Notes: a model not told the origin generated them from the letters alone. Positions 24,323 through 32,898 are shown, counted from the first letter of the stretch. The stretch is DNA of 34,689 nt from JAWLHA01 sp041690535 (GCA_041690535.1 JAWLHA010000048.1:1-34689), one strand, 5' to 3'. A program made the numbers and translations.

Positions 24323-25021
24323 TCAACAAGGCGTGTAAAAGCTGCAGGCCTGCAGCTTGCGTAGGGTGGATGCGCGCAGCGCATCGAGACTCTCTGACAG
24401 CGAGGTGCGGGGATCGGTGACCACCTTCAGTACGCCTTCACTGGTCACCCCGGCCACATCGGCCGAAGGCGTAACGGAGGTGGGGTCGCCCCCGAGGTCC
24501 ACCATGGCGTTGCGCAGCATTTGAAAGTGGGCGAGTTCTTCATGGTGAAAATGGATCAGTTCGTCCCGCGAAGGGCCGCCGGCCCAGCTGCCCTCGGCAT
24601 CGAACTTGTCCAGCAGCCCCTCATACAGCCGCGTCCCGGTGCGTTCGAACGCCAGGTTCTCGCCCAGCTTATCCAGGAAGATGATGGGGTCCTTCCCCTT
24701 GAGCGCCTGCATTCCGGTCTTGATCGCCCCCTTGAGAGAGCTTGGCGCGGGGGCCGAGCCGATGGACGGTGCTTCGCCCGCATACTCCTTGCGGGTAGCG
24801 GAGGCGAATTTTGGCCAGGGATTCGCGCAGGTCCTTGTTCATGCGCGCACAGGCGTGCTGGAAGCGGATCGCCTCGGACTCGATCCCGTTCATCAGAATC
24901 ACCCGGACCCGCGTGAAGGCATCATCATCCAGCTTGCTGAAAGGGGGCGGACCATCTCTTTCCAGGTGAATTTCTGGTCGCCGATGGGAACGCCTTTCTC
25001 CTTGATGATGTCCAGTGCCAT
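24323..25021 (-). pseudogene. Ferritin-like protein, multiply frameshifted
   Basis: The start is good: AAGGAGG before ATG 25021, reading MALDIIKEKGVPIGDQKFTW. The frame breaks near a run of five G (24943-24947, plus strand), where one missing base would restore PPFSKLDDDAFTRVRVILMN. It breaks again near LRESLAKI, with the continuation FASATRKEYAGEAPSIG, and then reads LGENLAFERTGTRLYEGLLDKF and HHEELAHFQMLRNAMVDLGG, typical of a ferritin-like four-helix bundle with Glu-x-x-His pairs. The C terminus ends in a REP-like sequence. A homopolymer sequencing error could explain the first break but not the others. Confidence 0.8.
24339..24385. repeat. Perfect palindrome plus GTAGGGTGGAT repeat
   Basis: AAGCTGCAGGCCTGCAGCTT (24339-24358) is a perfect 20-bp palindrome. 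It is followed by GTAGGGTGGATGCGCGCAGC and GCATC (24361-24385), a variant of the repeat unit at 27232-27303. The two together replace the expected C terminus of the ferritin-like gene, which suggests insertion of a repeat unit caused or followed its loss. Confidence 0.7.
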
Positions 25022-25333
25022 GTCGCTGCCTCCTTGCAGTTTGGAAGGGAGTTGGAGAAGGGCATCCGTGCCCTTCTCCAACCGCCGCGCCCGGCCCGTG
25101 AGCCTTGCGCGGTTCCCCGAATCGAGCCACCACAGGCTCGGCTCGGGGGCGGAGCGTCCGTGCCCCGCAAGTGCGACCCTCTGCACTGATGGTGGGGGAT
25201 ACCCCGACACGTCCCCTGCGACGATATTAGTCCGCCATGGAAGCAGCGTCGAAAAGTTTTGCGACCCCTGCTGTCTCCCGTGCCTTGGACTGCTAATTGT
25301 TCTAGCGAGGGGGTCGTCGAAGAGGTAACGGAG

Positions 25334-25609
25334 ATGGGTCGGGAAGCCCGCTTCACACTCAGAAAGTGTTACGTCGGCGAGGATTTGGCAGATAACCCGC
25401 CAATGCGCCTGCAGCTATCGGTCACTTACCAGATGGACGGCGCTGAGGAGCAACGAACCTTTCTCCAGAGTGAAATAGAGCAGGCGCGGCTGTTCGTAGA
25501 GAAGTGCCGGAGCGACGGGTTGTCTGCCGAGCAGATCAGCGAACTGGAACACTGCTTGCGGGCGTTCGAGGCGGGAGAGTCGCGTCCCTTGTGGCAAGAG
25601 TTCACCTGA
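25334..25609 (+). CDS. Small hypothetical protein (91 aa)
   Basis: This is a 91-residue soluble, acidic protein of unknown function. MGREARFTLRKCYVGEDLAD opens, RLQLSVTYQMDGAEEQRTF follows, and an amphipathic C-terminal helix region has ARLFVEKCRSDGLSAEQISE. ATG 25334 is chosen because GAAGAGG lies 8 nt upstream; the frame is open further 5' but reads less like protein. The next small gene follows 18 bp downstream on the same strand, so the two are likely co-transcribed. Confidence 0.6.
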   Translation: MGREARFTLRKCYVGEDLADNPPMRLQLSVTYQMDGAEEQRTFLQSEIEQARLFVEKCRSDGLSAEQISELEHCLRAFEAGESRPLWQEFT

Positions 25610-25627
25610 GGTTGACCAGGAGGCTGT

Positions 25628-25846
25628 ATGGCAAACGATCCGTTTGGCGAACCCGGTCGGGGACGGCCTGAAAGCGGGACTGGCGGTGTGCTCCAGCTCA
25701 TTGGCGGGACGGCGCTCATTCTGCTTGGGCTCAAACGCAGGACACGGTTGCGCCTACCCGCGGCGCTCGGCGGAGCCGCGATAGTGTATCGCGGCGCACA
25801 ACGCTATCGAAGGTACCTGCAGGAGGCCGCAAGGGCGGAGAAGTGA
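25628..25846 (+). CDS. Small membrane protein (72 aa)
   Basis: This 72-residue protein has one to two hydrophobic segments (VLQLIGGTALILLGL and LPAALGGAAIVYRGA) separated by the basic turn KRRTRLR, and a basic C terminus. It resembles small YgaP/DUF2892-like inner-membrane proteins in layout, but no family assignment is certain. AGGAGG lies 5 nt before ATG 25628, which supports translation. It ends before a strong hairpin at 25870-25892. Confidence 0.7.
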   Translation: MANDPFGEPGRGRPESGTGGVLQLIGGTALILLGLKRRTRLRLPAALGGAAIVYRGAQRYRRYLQEAARAEK

Positions 25847-25869
25847 TTGGGCCCGTGGCTCGAAACCTG

Positions 25870-25892
25870 CGGCGGGGCATTACGCCCCGCCG
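25870..25892. terminator. GC-rich hairpin between convergent genes
   Basis: The 9-bp arms CGGCGGGGC and GCCCCGCCG flank a 5-nt ATTAC loop, with GGGCCCG sequences outside that could extend pairing. It lies between the small membrane gene and the convergent alcohol dehydrogenase remnant. There is no T-tract, so termination is inferred from the position and stem strength. Confidence 0.5.
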
Positions 25893-25905
25893 GGCCCGAT
25901 GAAGG

Positions 25906-26757
25906 TCAAGGCTCCAGGGTTATCTTGATGCACCCCGCCTGCTTGTCGCGAAACATCGCATAGCGCCCGGCGCATCCTCCAGCTTCAGGCGGTGGCTGAT
26001 CACGAAGGTGGGATCGATGTCTCTGTGTTCGATTCGCTCGAGGAGCATCGGCATATAGCGCGGCACGTGGGTCTGGCCCATCTTGAAGGTCAGTCCCTTT
26101 GCAAAGGCCGCTCCCATGGGGAACTTGTCGATCACCCCGCCGTAGACGCCCGGGATGGAGACCGTTCCCCCTTTGCCACAGGTGTAGATGGCTTCCCGCA
26201 GCACCGTGGCCCGGTCGGTCTCGAGCATGAGCGATTGCTTGAGTTTGTCGTACTGCGCTGTAATACCGTGTCCGTGGGCCTCCATTCCCACTGCGTCGAT
26301 ACAGGCGTCGGGACCGCGTCCCCCCGTCATCTCCTTGAGGGTCTCCGATACCTTGTGCTCCCTTGTGCTCATTGCGGTTGAGGATCTCTATGCCGCCGTC
26401 GCCATGCTCCTTCGCCATGGCCAGCCGATCGGGAAGGCTGTCGATGGCGATCACCCGCTCGGCACCGAGCATCAGCGCGCTCTGCATGGCGAACTGTCCC
26501 ACAGGGCCCGCCCCCCACACCGCGACCACATCGCCCGGCGCGATCCCGCAGGCCTCCGCCGCCTGGTAACCGGTGGGGAGGATGTCCGACAGGAACAGCA
26601 CTTGCTCATCGTCCAGGCCGACATCGGGGATCTTGATCGAGCCCGTGTCGGCGAAAGGCACCCGAAGGTACTCCGCCTGCCCCCCGGCGTAGCCGCCGAG
26701 CATGCGGGTGTAGCCAAACAGACCGGCGGGCGAGTCACCGTAGAGTTGCTCTGGCAT
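25906..26757 (-). pseudogene. Zinc alcohol dehydrogenase remnant
   Basis: The remnant is a FDH-like medium-chain dehydrogenase. It reads MPEQLYGDSPAGLFGYTR, IAPGDVVAVWGAGPVGQFA (the NAD-binding GxGxxG region) and later GRGPDACIDAVGMEAHGHG, and ends AMFRDKQAGCIKITLEP. The N-terminal catalytic domain with the zinc Cys ligands (about 150 residues) is absent. A 10-bp tandem duplication (CCTTGTGCTC twice, 26351-26370, plus strand) shifts the frame after ILNRNEHK. A further one-base loss near LEDAPGA shifts it back, so the end is in the first frame. It is not functional as read. Confidence 0.88.
26351..26370. repeat. 10-bp tandem duplication causing frameshift
   Basis: CCTTGTGCTC occurs twice without a gap. 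Removing one copy restores the dehydrogenase frame from ILNRNEHK directly into VSETLKEMTGG, so this is the mutational event. It probably arose by replication slippage. Confidence 0.9.
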
Positions 26758-27231
26758 CCAGGCATCTTGCGGGCCCGGCTTGTCCGGTCATTATTCGTTC
26801 CGCCATCGTGGGTCCCTCTTCGTAGCGTTACGCTGACTGCCGTCAGTGATGTGGCGAGCGTGCGGACCGCCGACCCGTCGGTGGCGCAGGCTGTGCCCCG
26901 GACGGTTATGGACGCGCCCGTCGAGCACACAGGGAGGTGTTTGCTGCAGTCTTGGCCTTGGCATGCCCCGGATTCCGCTGGCGCTCCATCCGGGCTACAA
27001 GGTTCCATCCCCAACTGCCTGTATTGACCCCCGCCGCAATTTTCCTGTGGCCCCGATTCCGCTAATGTGATCTCTCTATAGGTTGTTCACTCTGGAGCAC
27101 CGAACAGGCGAATCCACCCAGTCCTGCCATTGCTGTTTGCGTTCCATGACATACCTCCACTCAGCGAGTGTCGACATGGTTTACACCCCCAAGGCTAGCC
27201 CAGCTTCCTTAGCGGTTACCGGTGCGCAGAG
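26758..27231. other. Gene-free stretch with a REP half-site
   Basis: No convincing frame is present. At 26965-27000 the sequence GCCCCGGATTCCGCTGGCGC then TCCATCCGGGCTACAA is the complement of a TTGTAGCCCGGATGGAGCG-type repeat common in gammaproteobacterial intergenic DNA. A related CCCCGATTCCGC occurs near 27052. The 5' part once may have carried the lost dehydrogenase N terminus. Confidence 0.6.
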
Positions 27232-27303
27232 ATGTAGGGTGGATAAGCGCAGCGCATCCACCATTCGGACCCGGTGGATGCGCTGCGCTTATCCACCCTA
27301 CAT
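27232..27303. repeat. REP-like palindrome with 31-bp perfect arms
   Basis: The left arm (27232-27262) starts ATGTAGGGTGGATAAGCGC, and the right arm (27273-27303) is its exact complement, with the 10-nt loop ATTCGGACCC. It lies 31 bp 3' of the last gene of the five-gene operon, so it may end or stabilise that transcript. A diverged half copy is at 24361-24385. Confidence 0.9.
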
Positions 27304-27334
27304 TATTGTTCGGTGCTCGGGTGACCTGTGCGAC

Positions 27335-28432
27335 TCAGGTGCCGCTCAACACCGCCCTGTGGGCGCCTGTAAGGACCCCTTCCACCTGGGCGGCGCGCTG
27401 GTCGTAGGTGTGGTGGGCGAGGACGCGAAGGCGTGCACACTCACCGAGGCTGCGGGCCCGCTTCGGGCTCAGGGCAAGGAGGTGGCCGATCACCTCGTCA
27501 CCGTCCCTCGCCACCAGGATCTCGCTGTCGGGCTCGAAGAAGACATCGATCCCCTCCCAGGCATCGGTGATGATGCAGGCCCCGGCGCCGGCGGCCTCGA
27601 AGACCCGGGTGGCGGGCGAGAAGCCGTTGTGCGCCATGCTGTCGCGACTGATGTTGAGTACCGCGCGGGTGCTGCAGTTGAAGGCGTTGTGATCGGCAGT
27701 GTAGACGTGGCCCACATATTTCACGTTTTCGGGCATCGGCTTGTCGTGCCAGCCGTTGCCGCCGAGCAGAAAGCTCTCGTGCGGCAGGCACTCGGCGGCA
27801 CGGAGAAAGAACGATTCCACGCGCCGTTCCCGATCGGGCAGGCGGTTGCCGAGGAAACCGAGGCTGGCGTGAAAACGCCCCTCAGCCGAAACGGGGTAGT
27901 GGGTGTCGGGGTCCAGGGCGTTGTAGATCGGGACGCAGCGGCGCGCCCCCAGCCGCTCGAAGGCCGCCACCACCGGGTCTCCGCCCCCGTAGGTGAGCAC
28001 GAAGTCGTACTCGGGCAAAGTGGCCCGCAACGGATCGTTCCGGTCCTCATTCAGGCGTTGCAGTGTGGCCGGCGCATCCACATCCCAGTAAATGGCCAGG
28101 GTGCCGGGACGCACCGTCGCGGGCACGGCCCTCTCGAGCAGGGCGTCGTACACGCCGATGCCGCTGGCCTTGACCACCACATCGGCGCCGCTGGCCTGCT
28201 CCAGCATGCGCAGAGCAGCGGCGTCGTCATCACCGGGATAGACCACCACCCTGGCCCAATCGGGGTCCGGCATGTCGCGGTGCTGTTGGCGCTCGTAGGC
28301 GTCGGGCTCGTAGAAGGTGATGCGGTGGCCCCGCCGGGCCAGCGCCTTGAGGAGCCCTCGGTAGTAGGTGGCCGCGCCGTTCCAGTAGGCGGAAACCAGG
28401 CTGGAGCCGAAAAAGGCGATGTCGAGTCTCAT
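27335..28432 (-). CDS. CgeB-like glycosyltransferase
   Basis: This 365-residue protein starts LDIAFFGSSLVSAYWNGAA-TYYRGLLKAL, then DVVVKASGIGVYDALLE, GTLAIYWDVDAPATL and, in the C-terminal half, GFSPATRVFEAAGAGACIIT followed by WEGIDVFFEPDSEILVARD. The two halves form a GT-B fold with the CgeB-type donor site. It probably uses a nucleotide sugar made by the operon's epimerases. It is the last gene of a five-gene run; its start lies 14 bp after the stop of the previous gene. It is similar to, but clearly diverged from, the paralogues at 21979 and 28447. Confidence 0.85.
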   Translation of the reverse strand: MRLDIAFFGSSLVSAYWNGAATYYRGLLKALARRGHRITFYEPDAYERQQHRDMPDPDWARVVVYPGDDDAAALRMLEQASGADVVVKASGIGVYDALLERAVPATVRPGTLAIYWDVDAPATLQRLNEDRNDPLRATLPEYDFVLTYGGGDPVVAAFERLGARRCVPIYNALDPDTHYPVSAEGRFHASLGFLGNRLPDRERRVESFFLRAAECLPHESFLLGGNGWHDKPMPENVKYVGHVYTADHNAFNCSTRAVLNISRDSMAHNGFSPATRVFEAAGAGACIITDAWEGIDVFFEPDSEILVARDGDEVIGHLLALSPKRARSLGECARLRVLAHHTYDQRAAQVEGVLTGAHRAVLSGT

Positions 28433-28446
28433 GGGTAGCGTGTCCT

Positions 28447-29562
28447 TCAGTTGTGATACACCGACGGCAGACCCAGCTGGCGGCAGATGGCCAGCAGCTC
28501 ATCCACCCGGTGGGCGCAGGTGTGGCGTTTGAGGATGGTCTCGTGGCCGCTCAGGGCCAGCTCGGCGGCCATCTCCGGGTCATTGAGCAGGTCGCGGATC
28601 TGCCGTTTCACCTCCCGGCCGTTGCGGGCGACAAGGTAGTCGCGGCCGGGCCGGAACAACCCCTCGATATCCTCCCACGGGGCGCAGATGAGCGGGATGC
28701 CGCAGGCCAGCGCCTCGAAGGGGCGGATGGTGGGAATGCCAGGCAAGGCCTCCACGTAAGGCCGCCGGGGGACATGCACGGTGCAGCGGAAGCGACTGAA
28801 GACTTCGGGGACCTCAAAGTTGGGCAGCCATCCGGCGTACTCGATCCCCCGGTACTCCAGCGCCTCCCTCGCTTCGCGGGGGTAGCGCACCCCATAGACA
28901 CGCCCCTTGAGCTTCAGCTCCAGAATGGGATCGAAGACGAACTCGAACAGCTCGGAAGTGCGCTCTTCGTCACCCCAGTTGCCCACCCAAACCAGATCGC
29001 CCCAGTCACGGGTGTGGCCGTCGAGGGGGCGGAACACGCGGGTGTCCGCCGCCTCGTGCCAGGTCCAGGCCCGCTGTATCCACCCCTTGGCCAGGTAGAG
29101 GTCGCGGATGACCTCGCCAAAGGCGAGCACCCCGTCGTAGTGCGAGAGATCGTAGGCGGCGATGCTCTGGCGCTCGGTGAGGGAGCGGTGGTGGGTGTCG
29201 TGGAACAGCAGCCGGTAGCCATTGTGCCCGGCCCGGTGGCGTCCCACCCGGGCGACCAGTTCGTGGTCACTCCATTCGTGGATGATGACCAGATCCGCCC
29301 CCTCGAGAACCCGGTCCAGATCCAGCTCTGCCAACCGGTAGGCGTGGCTCTCCAGCCCAGGATAGACGCGCCGGAATTTCTCCAGGGAAGCCGGGCCGCC
29401 GGGCTCCTCCAGCAGGTTGACCAGGCTCCAGGCCTGCTCCGGCTCGTACACCGCCACCTCATGGCCGCGGGACCGCAGCTCGGTGACGACCCCCCGCAGG
29501 AAGTGGGCGTTGCCGTGGTTCCAGTCGGACCGCAGCGAATGGTAGAAGAGGACGAGTCGCAT
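28447..29562 (-). CDS. CgeB-like glycosyltransferase
   Basis: This 371-residue protein starts LVLFYHSLRSDWNHGNAHFL, then LVIIHEWSDHELVARVGRH, LLFHDTHHRSLTERQSI and DTRVFRPLDG. The C-terminal half carries PGIPTIRPFEALACGIPLI, then WEDIEGLFRPGRDYLVARN, the same donor-site pattern as the neighbouring paralogues. The start ATG 29562 is 4 bp after the radical SAM stop, so the genes are coupled. Donor and acceptor are unknown. The HDTHHR segment may be part of a nucleotide or metal site specific to this paralogue. Confidence 0.85.
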   Translation of the reverse strand: MRLVLFYHSLRSDWNHGNAHFLRGVVTELRSRGHEVAVYEPEQAWSLVNLLEEPGGPASLEKFRRVYPGLESHAYRLAELDLDRVLEGADLVIIHEWSDHELVARVGRHRAGHNGYRLLFHDTHHRSLTERQSIAAYDLSHYDGVLAFGEVIRDLYLAKGWIQRAWTWHEAADTRVFRPLDGHTRDWGDLVWVGNWGDEERTSELFEFVFDPILELKLKGRVYGVRYPREAREALEYRGIEYAGWLPNFEVPEVFSRFRCTVHVPRRPYVEALPGIPTIRPFEALACGIPLICAPWEDIEGLFRPGRDYLVARNGREVKRQIRDLLNDPEMAAELALSGHETILKRHTCAHRVDELLAICRQLGLPSVYHN

Positions 29563-29566
29563 GGGA

Positions 29567-30856
29567 TTACCCGCCCTTGCCGGGGGTGGGGAGAATTTCC
29601 AGCTGGGGCAGCGGCAGAGGGTGCTCCTCCTGGATGTCGCTGAAGCGGTCGAACAGCGAGAGGTAGTGTTCGTGGGCCCGCTCCCACGCGTGGTCGTCCG
29701 GTGGGCCCCACAAGGCCGTGTAGCTGGACGAGCCGGGGTAGGGGAAGAGGGGGACCGGCTCGTTGGCCCACACCCCTTCGGTGATGAGCTCCTGGCGCCA
29801 ACGGGTCACCGCGTCGCTGTCATCCACCTGGGAGTCGAGCAGGGTGGCCTGCACGAACGGGACGCTGCGCCGAGCGTGAACCAACCGCTCCTTCAACTGC
29901 TCGGCACCCATGCGGCAGTTCTTGTTGAGCAACATTCGCCCCAGCTCGGAGATGCTCTCCACCCCCGCCTCGATGGAGACGCATCCGGCCTCGCCCATCA
30001 GCTCGAGCATCTCGGGTTTCCACAGGTCGATGCGGGTCTGCACGCCGAAGCGGATCTCCCTCTCCCGGAGGGCCTCCAGCAGCTTGCGATCGGGGAGGAA
30101 AATCTCGTCCACGAAGTAGACGTAGCCGGCCCCCTTGGCGATGAGATCGTCCAGCTCTTTCACCACCTTCTCCAACGGCCGCCGGCGGTAGCGATCGCGG
30201 TAGTTCTCCTTGGCACAGAAGGTACAGCTGTAGGGGCAGCCGCGGGAGGCCTCCAGCTCGGCCCCCAGCCCCTTCCGCGGCTCGTCGAAGCGATGGTGGT
30301 GGTGGGGGTGGAGGAATTCACGGGGCCAGTGCAACGCCGGCAGGGCCGCCATGTCCGCCGCCTGGGGCCCCCCCTGGACCACCACCTCCGCGCCGCGGCG
30401 GTAGGCGATGCCCGTGGTCTTCAGCCCCTCGCGGGCAAGACGGGGCAGGACCTCCTCGCACTCGCCGAGCACCACCACGTCCGCCCCGCTCTTGCGCAGG
30501 GCCGCCGCCGGGGTGGTCGAGCCGTGGGGGCCCACCAGGACCACCGTCCCGGCCACCTCCCGCAGTGCGGCGATGGTCTGGCGCGGGACCCGCAGCTCCG
30601 GAGGGGGGCAGCGCCAGAAGAGGTAGCTGGGGGCGGAGGTGACTACGGTGAGGTCGGGCCTGAACTCCGCCAGGCGGGCGCGAATGCCGTCCAGGCCGGT
30701 GGGAAACAGGGTGGCATCGAGCAGCAGTACCTCATGGCCCCGCGCCTCCAGGAGCGCCTTGGCATAGCCGTACTCCAGCGGCAGGTGCGGCTCGCGGCAG
30801 CCGAAGTAGATGCTTCCTTCGAAGGTCCAGTGGGGGTTTACCAGGGCGAATCTCAT
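29567..30856 (-). CDS. B12-binding radical SAM enzyme
   Basis: This 429-residue enzyme has an N-terminal cobalamin-binding-like Rossmann domain (residues about 1-140; VNPHWTFEGSIYFG at the start, VVLVGPHGSTTP and DVVVLGECEE later). A radical SAM core follows with the 4Fe-4S cluster motif CPYSCTFC (Cys207, Cys211, Cys214). GAGYVYFVDEIFLP and SIEAGVESISELGRMLL lie on the barrel. B12-dependent members often methylate unactivated carbon or phosphorus centres; this one sits among glycan genes, so a sugar or lipid-linked intermediate is a likely target. From memory it resembles the family tagged B12_rSAM_oligo (TIGR04295). A DxHxxGxxL-type cobalamin motif is not evident, so B12 may bind without it. 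Confidence 0.82.
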   Translation of the reverse strand: MRFALVNPHWTFEGSIYFGCREPHLPLEYGYAKALLEARGHEVLLLDATLFPTGLDGIRARLAEFRPDLTVVTSAPSYLFWRCPPPELRVPRQTIAALREVAGTVVLVGPHGSTTPAAALRKSGADVVVLGECEEVLPRLAREGLKTTGIAYRRGAEVVVQGGPQAADMAALPALHWPREFLHPHHHHRFDEPRKGLGAELEASRGCPYSCTFCAKENYRDRYRRRPLEKVVKELDDLIAKGAGYVYFVDEIFLPDRKLLEALREREIRFGVQTRIDLWKPEMLELMGEAGCVSIEAGVESISELGRMLLNKNCRMGAEQLKERLVHARRSVPFVQATLLDSQVDDSDAVTRWRQELITEGVWANEPVPLFPYPGSSSYTALWGPPDDHAWERAHEHYLSLFDRFSDIQEEHPLPLPQLEILPTPGKGG

Positions 30857-32898
30857 AGGGCCATCCTCCCGGTCGCGTCATCGGATTCGGTGCCGTACTG
30901 GCGGGCCAGCCAGGCGTAGAGGCGGGCCACGCCGTTTTCGGTATCCACGGCGGGGCGCCAGCCGGTCAGGTCACTGAACCGGCGGGTGTCGGAGACGTAG
31001 TAGCGCTGGTCGCTGGTACGCCACTGCTGGAACTGCACCTCGGGCGCGGCACCCTGGAGCTTTTCGATCATCGCCAGCAGCTGCCGCAGGCTCAGGGTGT
31101 TGGCCGGGCCGCCGCCGATGTTGAAGGCCTGGCCGGCGAGCTGGCTCATGCGCGCCTGGGCCATGAGCAGCGCCTCCACCAGATCGTCCACGAACAGCAC
31201 GTCGCGCACTTGGCGGCCATCCCCGTAGATGGTGATGGGCCTGCCCAACAGGGCCTGCTTGAGGAAGTGGGCCACCCACCCCTGGTCCTCGGTGCCGAAC
31301 TGCCGGGGGCCGTAGATGCAGCTCATGCGGAACACCGCCGTGGGCACCTCGAAGGTGTGGGCGTAGTCAAGCACGTACTGGTCGGAGGTGCCCTTGGAGC
31401 AGCCGTAGGGGCTGCGGAACTCCAGTCCCCGCAGCTCACTGATCCCCTGGGCCCGGGTGGTGCTGTCGGCCGGCTCATAGGTGAGGGGGGTCTCCCGCAG
31501 GGGCACATTCTCCAGCCCGCCGTAGACCTTGTTGGTTGAGGTGAAGACCAGCGAGGGCGGGGCATCGCGGCGGCGGATCTCCTCAAGCAGATTGAGGGTG
31601 CCGCGGCTGTTCACCTCGTAATCGTCCACCGGGTTGGCGAGGCTGGTGGTCACCGCCACCTGGGCGGCGAAGTGGTAGACGCGGCCCGCCCGGGCGACCG
31701 CCTCCCGAAGGGCATGCCGGTTGCGAATGTCCGCGAGGCGGAACTCCAGCCCCTTGGGGTGGCGCCCCATCAGCCAGCGCAGATTCTGCTCGGTGCCCGG
31801 GCGCGAGAGGTTGTCCAGCACCAGCACCGGCTCGCCTTCGCACAGCAGTCGGTCAGCCAGATTGGTGCCGATGAATCCGGCACCACCGGTGATCAGCGTC
31901 ACCGGTGCGCCCTTGCGGCGCACGGGGCGACGCTCCAGCGACTTGAGCATGTCGGCCACGGCCGCCAGCCCCCCCTGCCCCAGCAGGCGGTGAAGCAGCT
32001 TGGGGGTGCCGTCCGCCTTGCGCAGCCCCATGTGGGAGCGCCGCTCGTCGCTGTGCAGCCCGTCCTTGGTGGGGTGGTCGGGGTCGAGGTCGTGGGCGCC
32101 GTACCAGTAGACCCGATCGGCCGGCGCCTCCAGCGCATCCATGAATGCCTGCAGGTGACTGCGATCGTCGTGGGACCAGGTGGAGAATCCCGTCTCGGTG
32201 ATCCACACCTCGGGATGGCAACCGTGGCGCCCCAGCACCGTGCGCACCGCCATCAGCTTGGTCGCCCAGGGGAGTCCGTCGAACTCCCAGGTGCCGGGAA
32301 AGCCGTGCAGCCCCACCGCGTCGATATGGTCCAGCACGCCCCGCTCACACATCTGCGCCAGCCAGTTGGGGTCCCAAGGGGCCATGCCGGCCAGCAGGGT
32401 CCGTTTGCCCAGGCGCCGGGCCCTGTGGGCCGCGCTGCCCACCATTTCGGCAAAGATGCTCCAGCCCGGGTCCAGCCGCCAGTCCCAGTCGCTGAGGTTA
32501 TTGGGCTCATTCCACAGCTCCACCCATTGGAAATGATCGCCGTGTTCCTCGATGATGTCCGCCACGAAGGCGCCGTAGTCGCGGGGGTCGCGGGGCGGGG
32601 AGGCGGTGCTGGGGGCGCGCCCGAGGGCCGGGGGGGTGAAGGCGAGGCAAGGGAGCAGTTCCACCTCTTTGGCCAGTCTCGGCAGCAGCCATTTGTACCA
32701 CTTGCGCCCCTCCCGGGTATGGCAGTCGGCCCAGGAGACGGCGGTGCGCAGCCGATCGATGCGCAGCAGCGCCAAATCCCGAAGGAGGCGCTCCACGCGC
32801 TCCTGTTCGCCGGGCCGTAGCCACTCCACCAAGCCGACGGGCTTGCCGGCCTCCGCCTCGATCCGGTTGGGGGCCCTTCCATCCGTCTGGCGGCTCAT
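30853..32898 (-). CDS. Glycosidase-like and CDP-tyvelose epimerase-like fusion
   Basis: This 681-residue protein joins two domains. Residues about 20-310 form a TIM-barrel glycosidase of clan GH-A type (like GH39 or GH5): the acid/base candidate is Glu131 in ELWNEPNNLS, and the nucleophile candidate is Glu235 in WITETGFSTW. Residues about 332-681 form an extended SDR with LITGGAGFIGTNL (338-344 is the GGAGFIG loop), STNKVYGGLEN and the catalytic YGCSK (Tyr498, Lys502). The latter closely resembles RfbE CDP-paratose/tyvelose 2-epimerase, including HFAAQVAVTTSLANP and QVRDVLFVDDLVEALL. The start ATG 32898 overlaps the previous stop by 4 bp (ATGA); the stop also overlaps the next ATG by 4 bp. 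No signal peptide is present, so a cytosolic glycosidase is implied. Both active sites look intact. Confidence 0.85.
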   Translation of the reverse strand: MSRQTDGRAPNRIEAEAGKPVGLVEWLRPGEQERVERLLRDLALLRIDRLRTAVSWADCHTREGRKWYKWLLPRLAKEVELLPCLAFTPPALGRAPSTASPPRDPRDYGAFVADIIEEHGDHFQWVELWNEPNNLSDWDWRLDPGWSIFAEMVGSAAHRARRLGKRTLLAGMAPWDPNWLAQMCERGVLDHIDAVGLHGFPGTWEFDGLPWATKLMAVRTVLGRHGCHPEVWITETGFSTWSHDDRSHLQAFMDALEAPADRVYWYGAHDLDPDHPTKDGLHSDERRSHMGLRKADGTPKLLHRLLGQGGLAAVADMLKSLERRPVRRKGAPVTLITGGAGFIGTNLADRLLCEGEPVLVLDNLSRPGTEQNLRWLMGRHPKGLEFRLADIRNRHALREAVARAGRVYHFAAQVAVTTSLANPVDDYEVNSRGTLNLLEEIRRRDAPPSLVFTSTNKVYGGLENVPLRETPLTYEPADSTTRAQGISELRGLEFRSPYGCSKGTSDQYVLDYAHTFEVPTAVFRMSCIYGPRQFGTEDQGWVAHFLKQALLGRPITIYGDGRQVRDVLFVDDLVEALLMAQARMSQLAGQAFNIGGGPANTLSLRQLLAMIEKLQGAAPEVQFQQWRTSDQRYYVSDTRRFSDLTGWRPAVDTENGVARLYAWLARQYGTESDDATGRMAL

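Noticed and set aside
24323..25021. Programmed frameshifting in the ferritin-like gene
   Set aside because: Two separate breaks at unrelated sequences, and a C terminus replaced by repeat DNA, fit decay rather than recoding.
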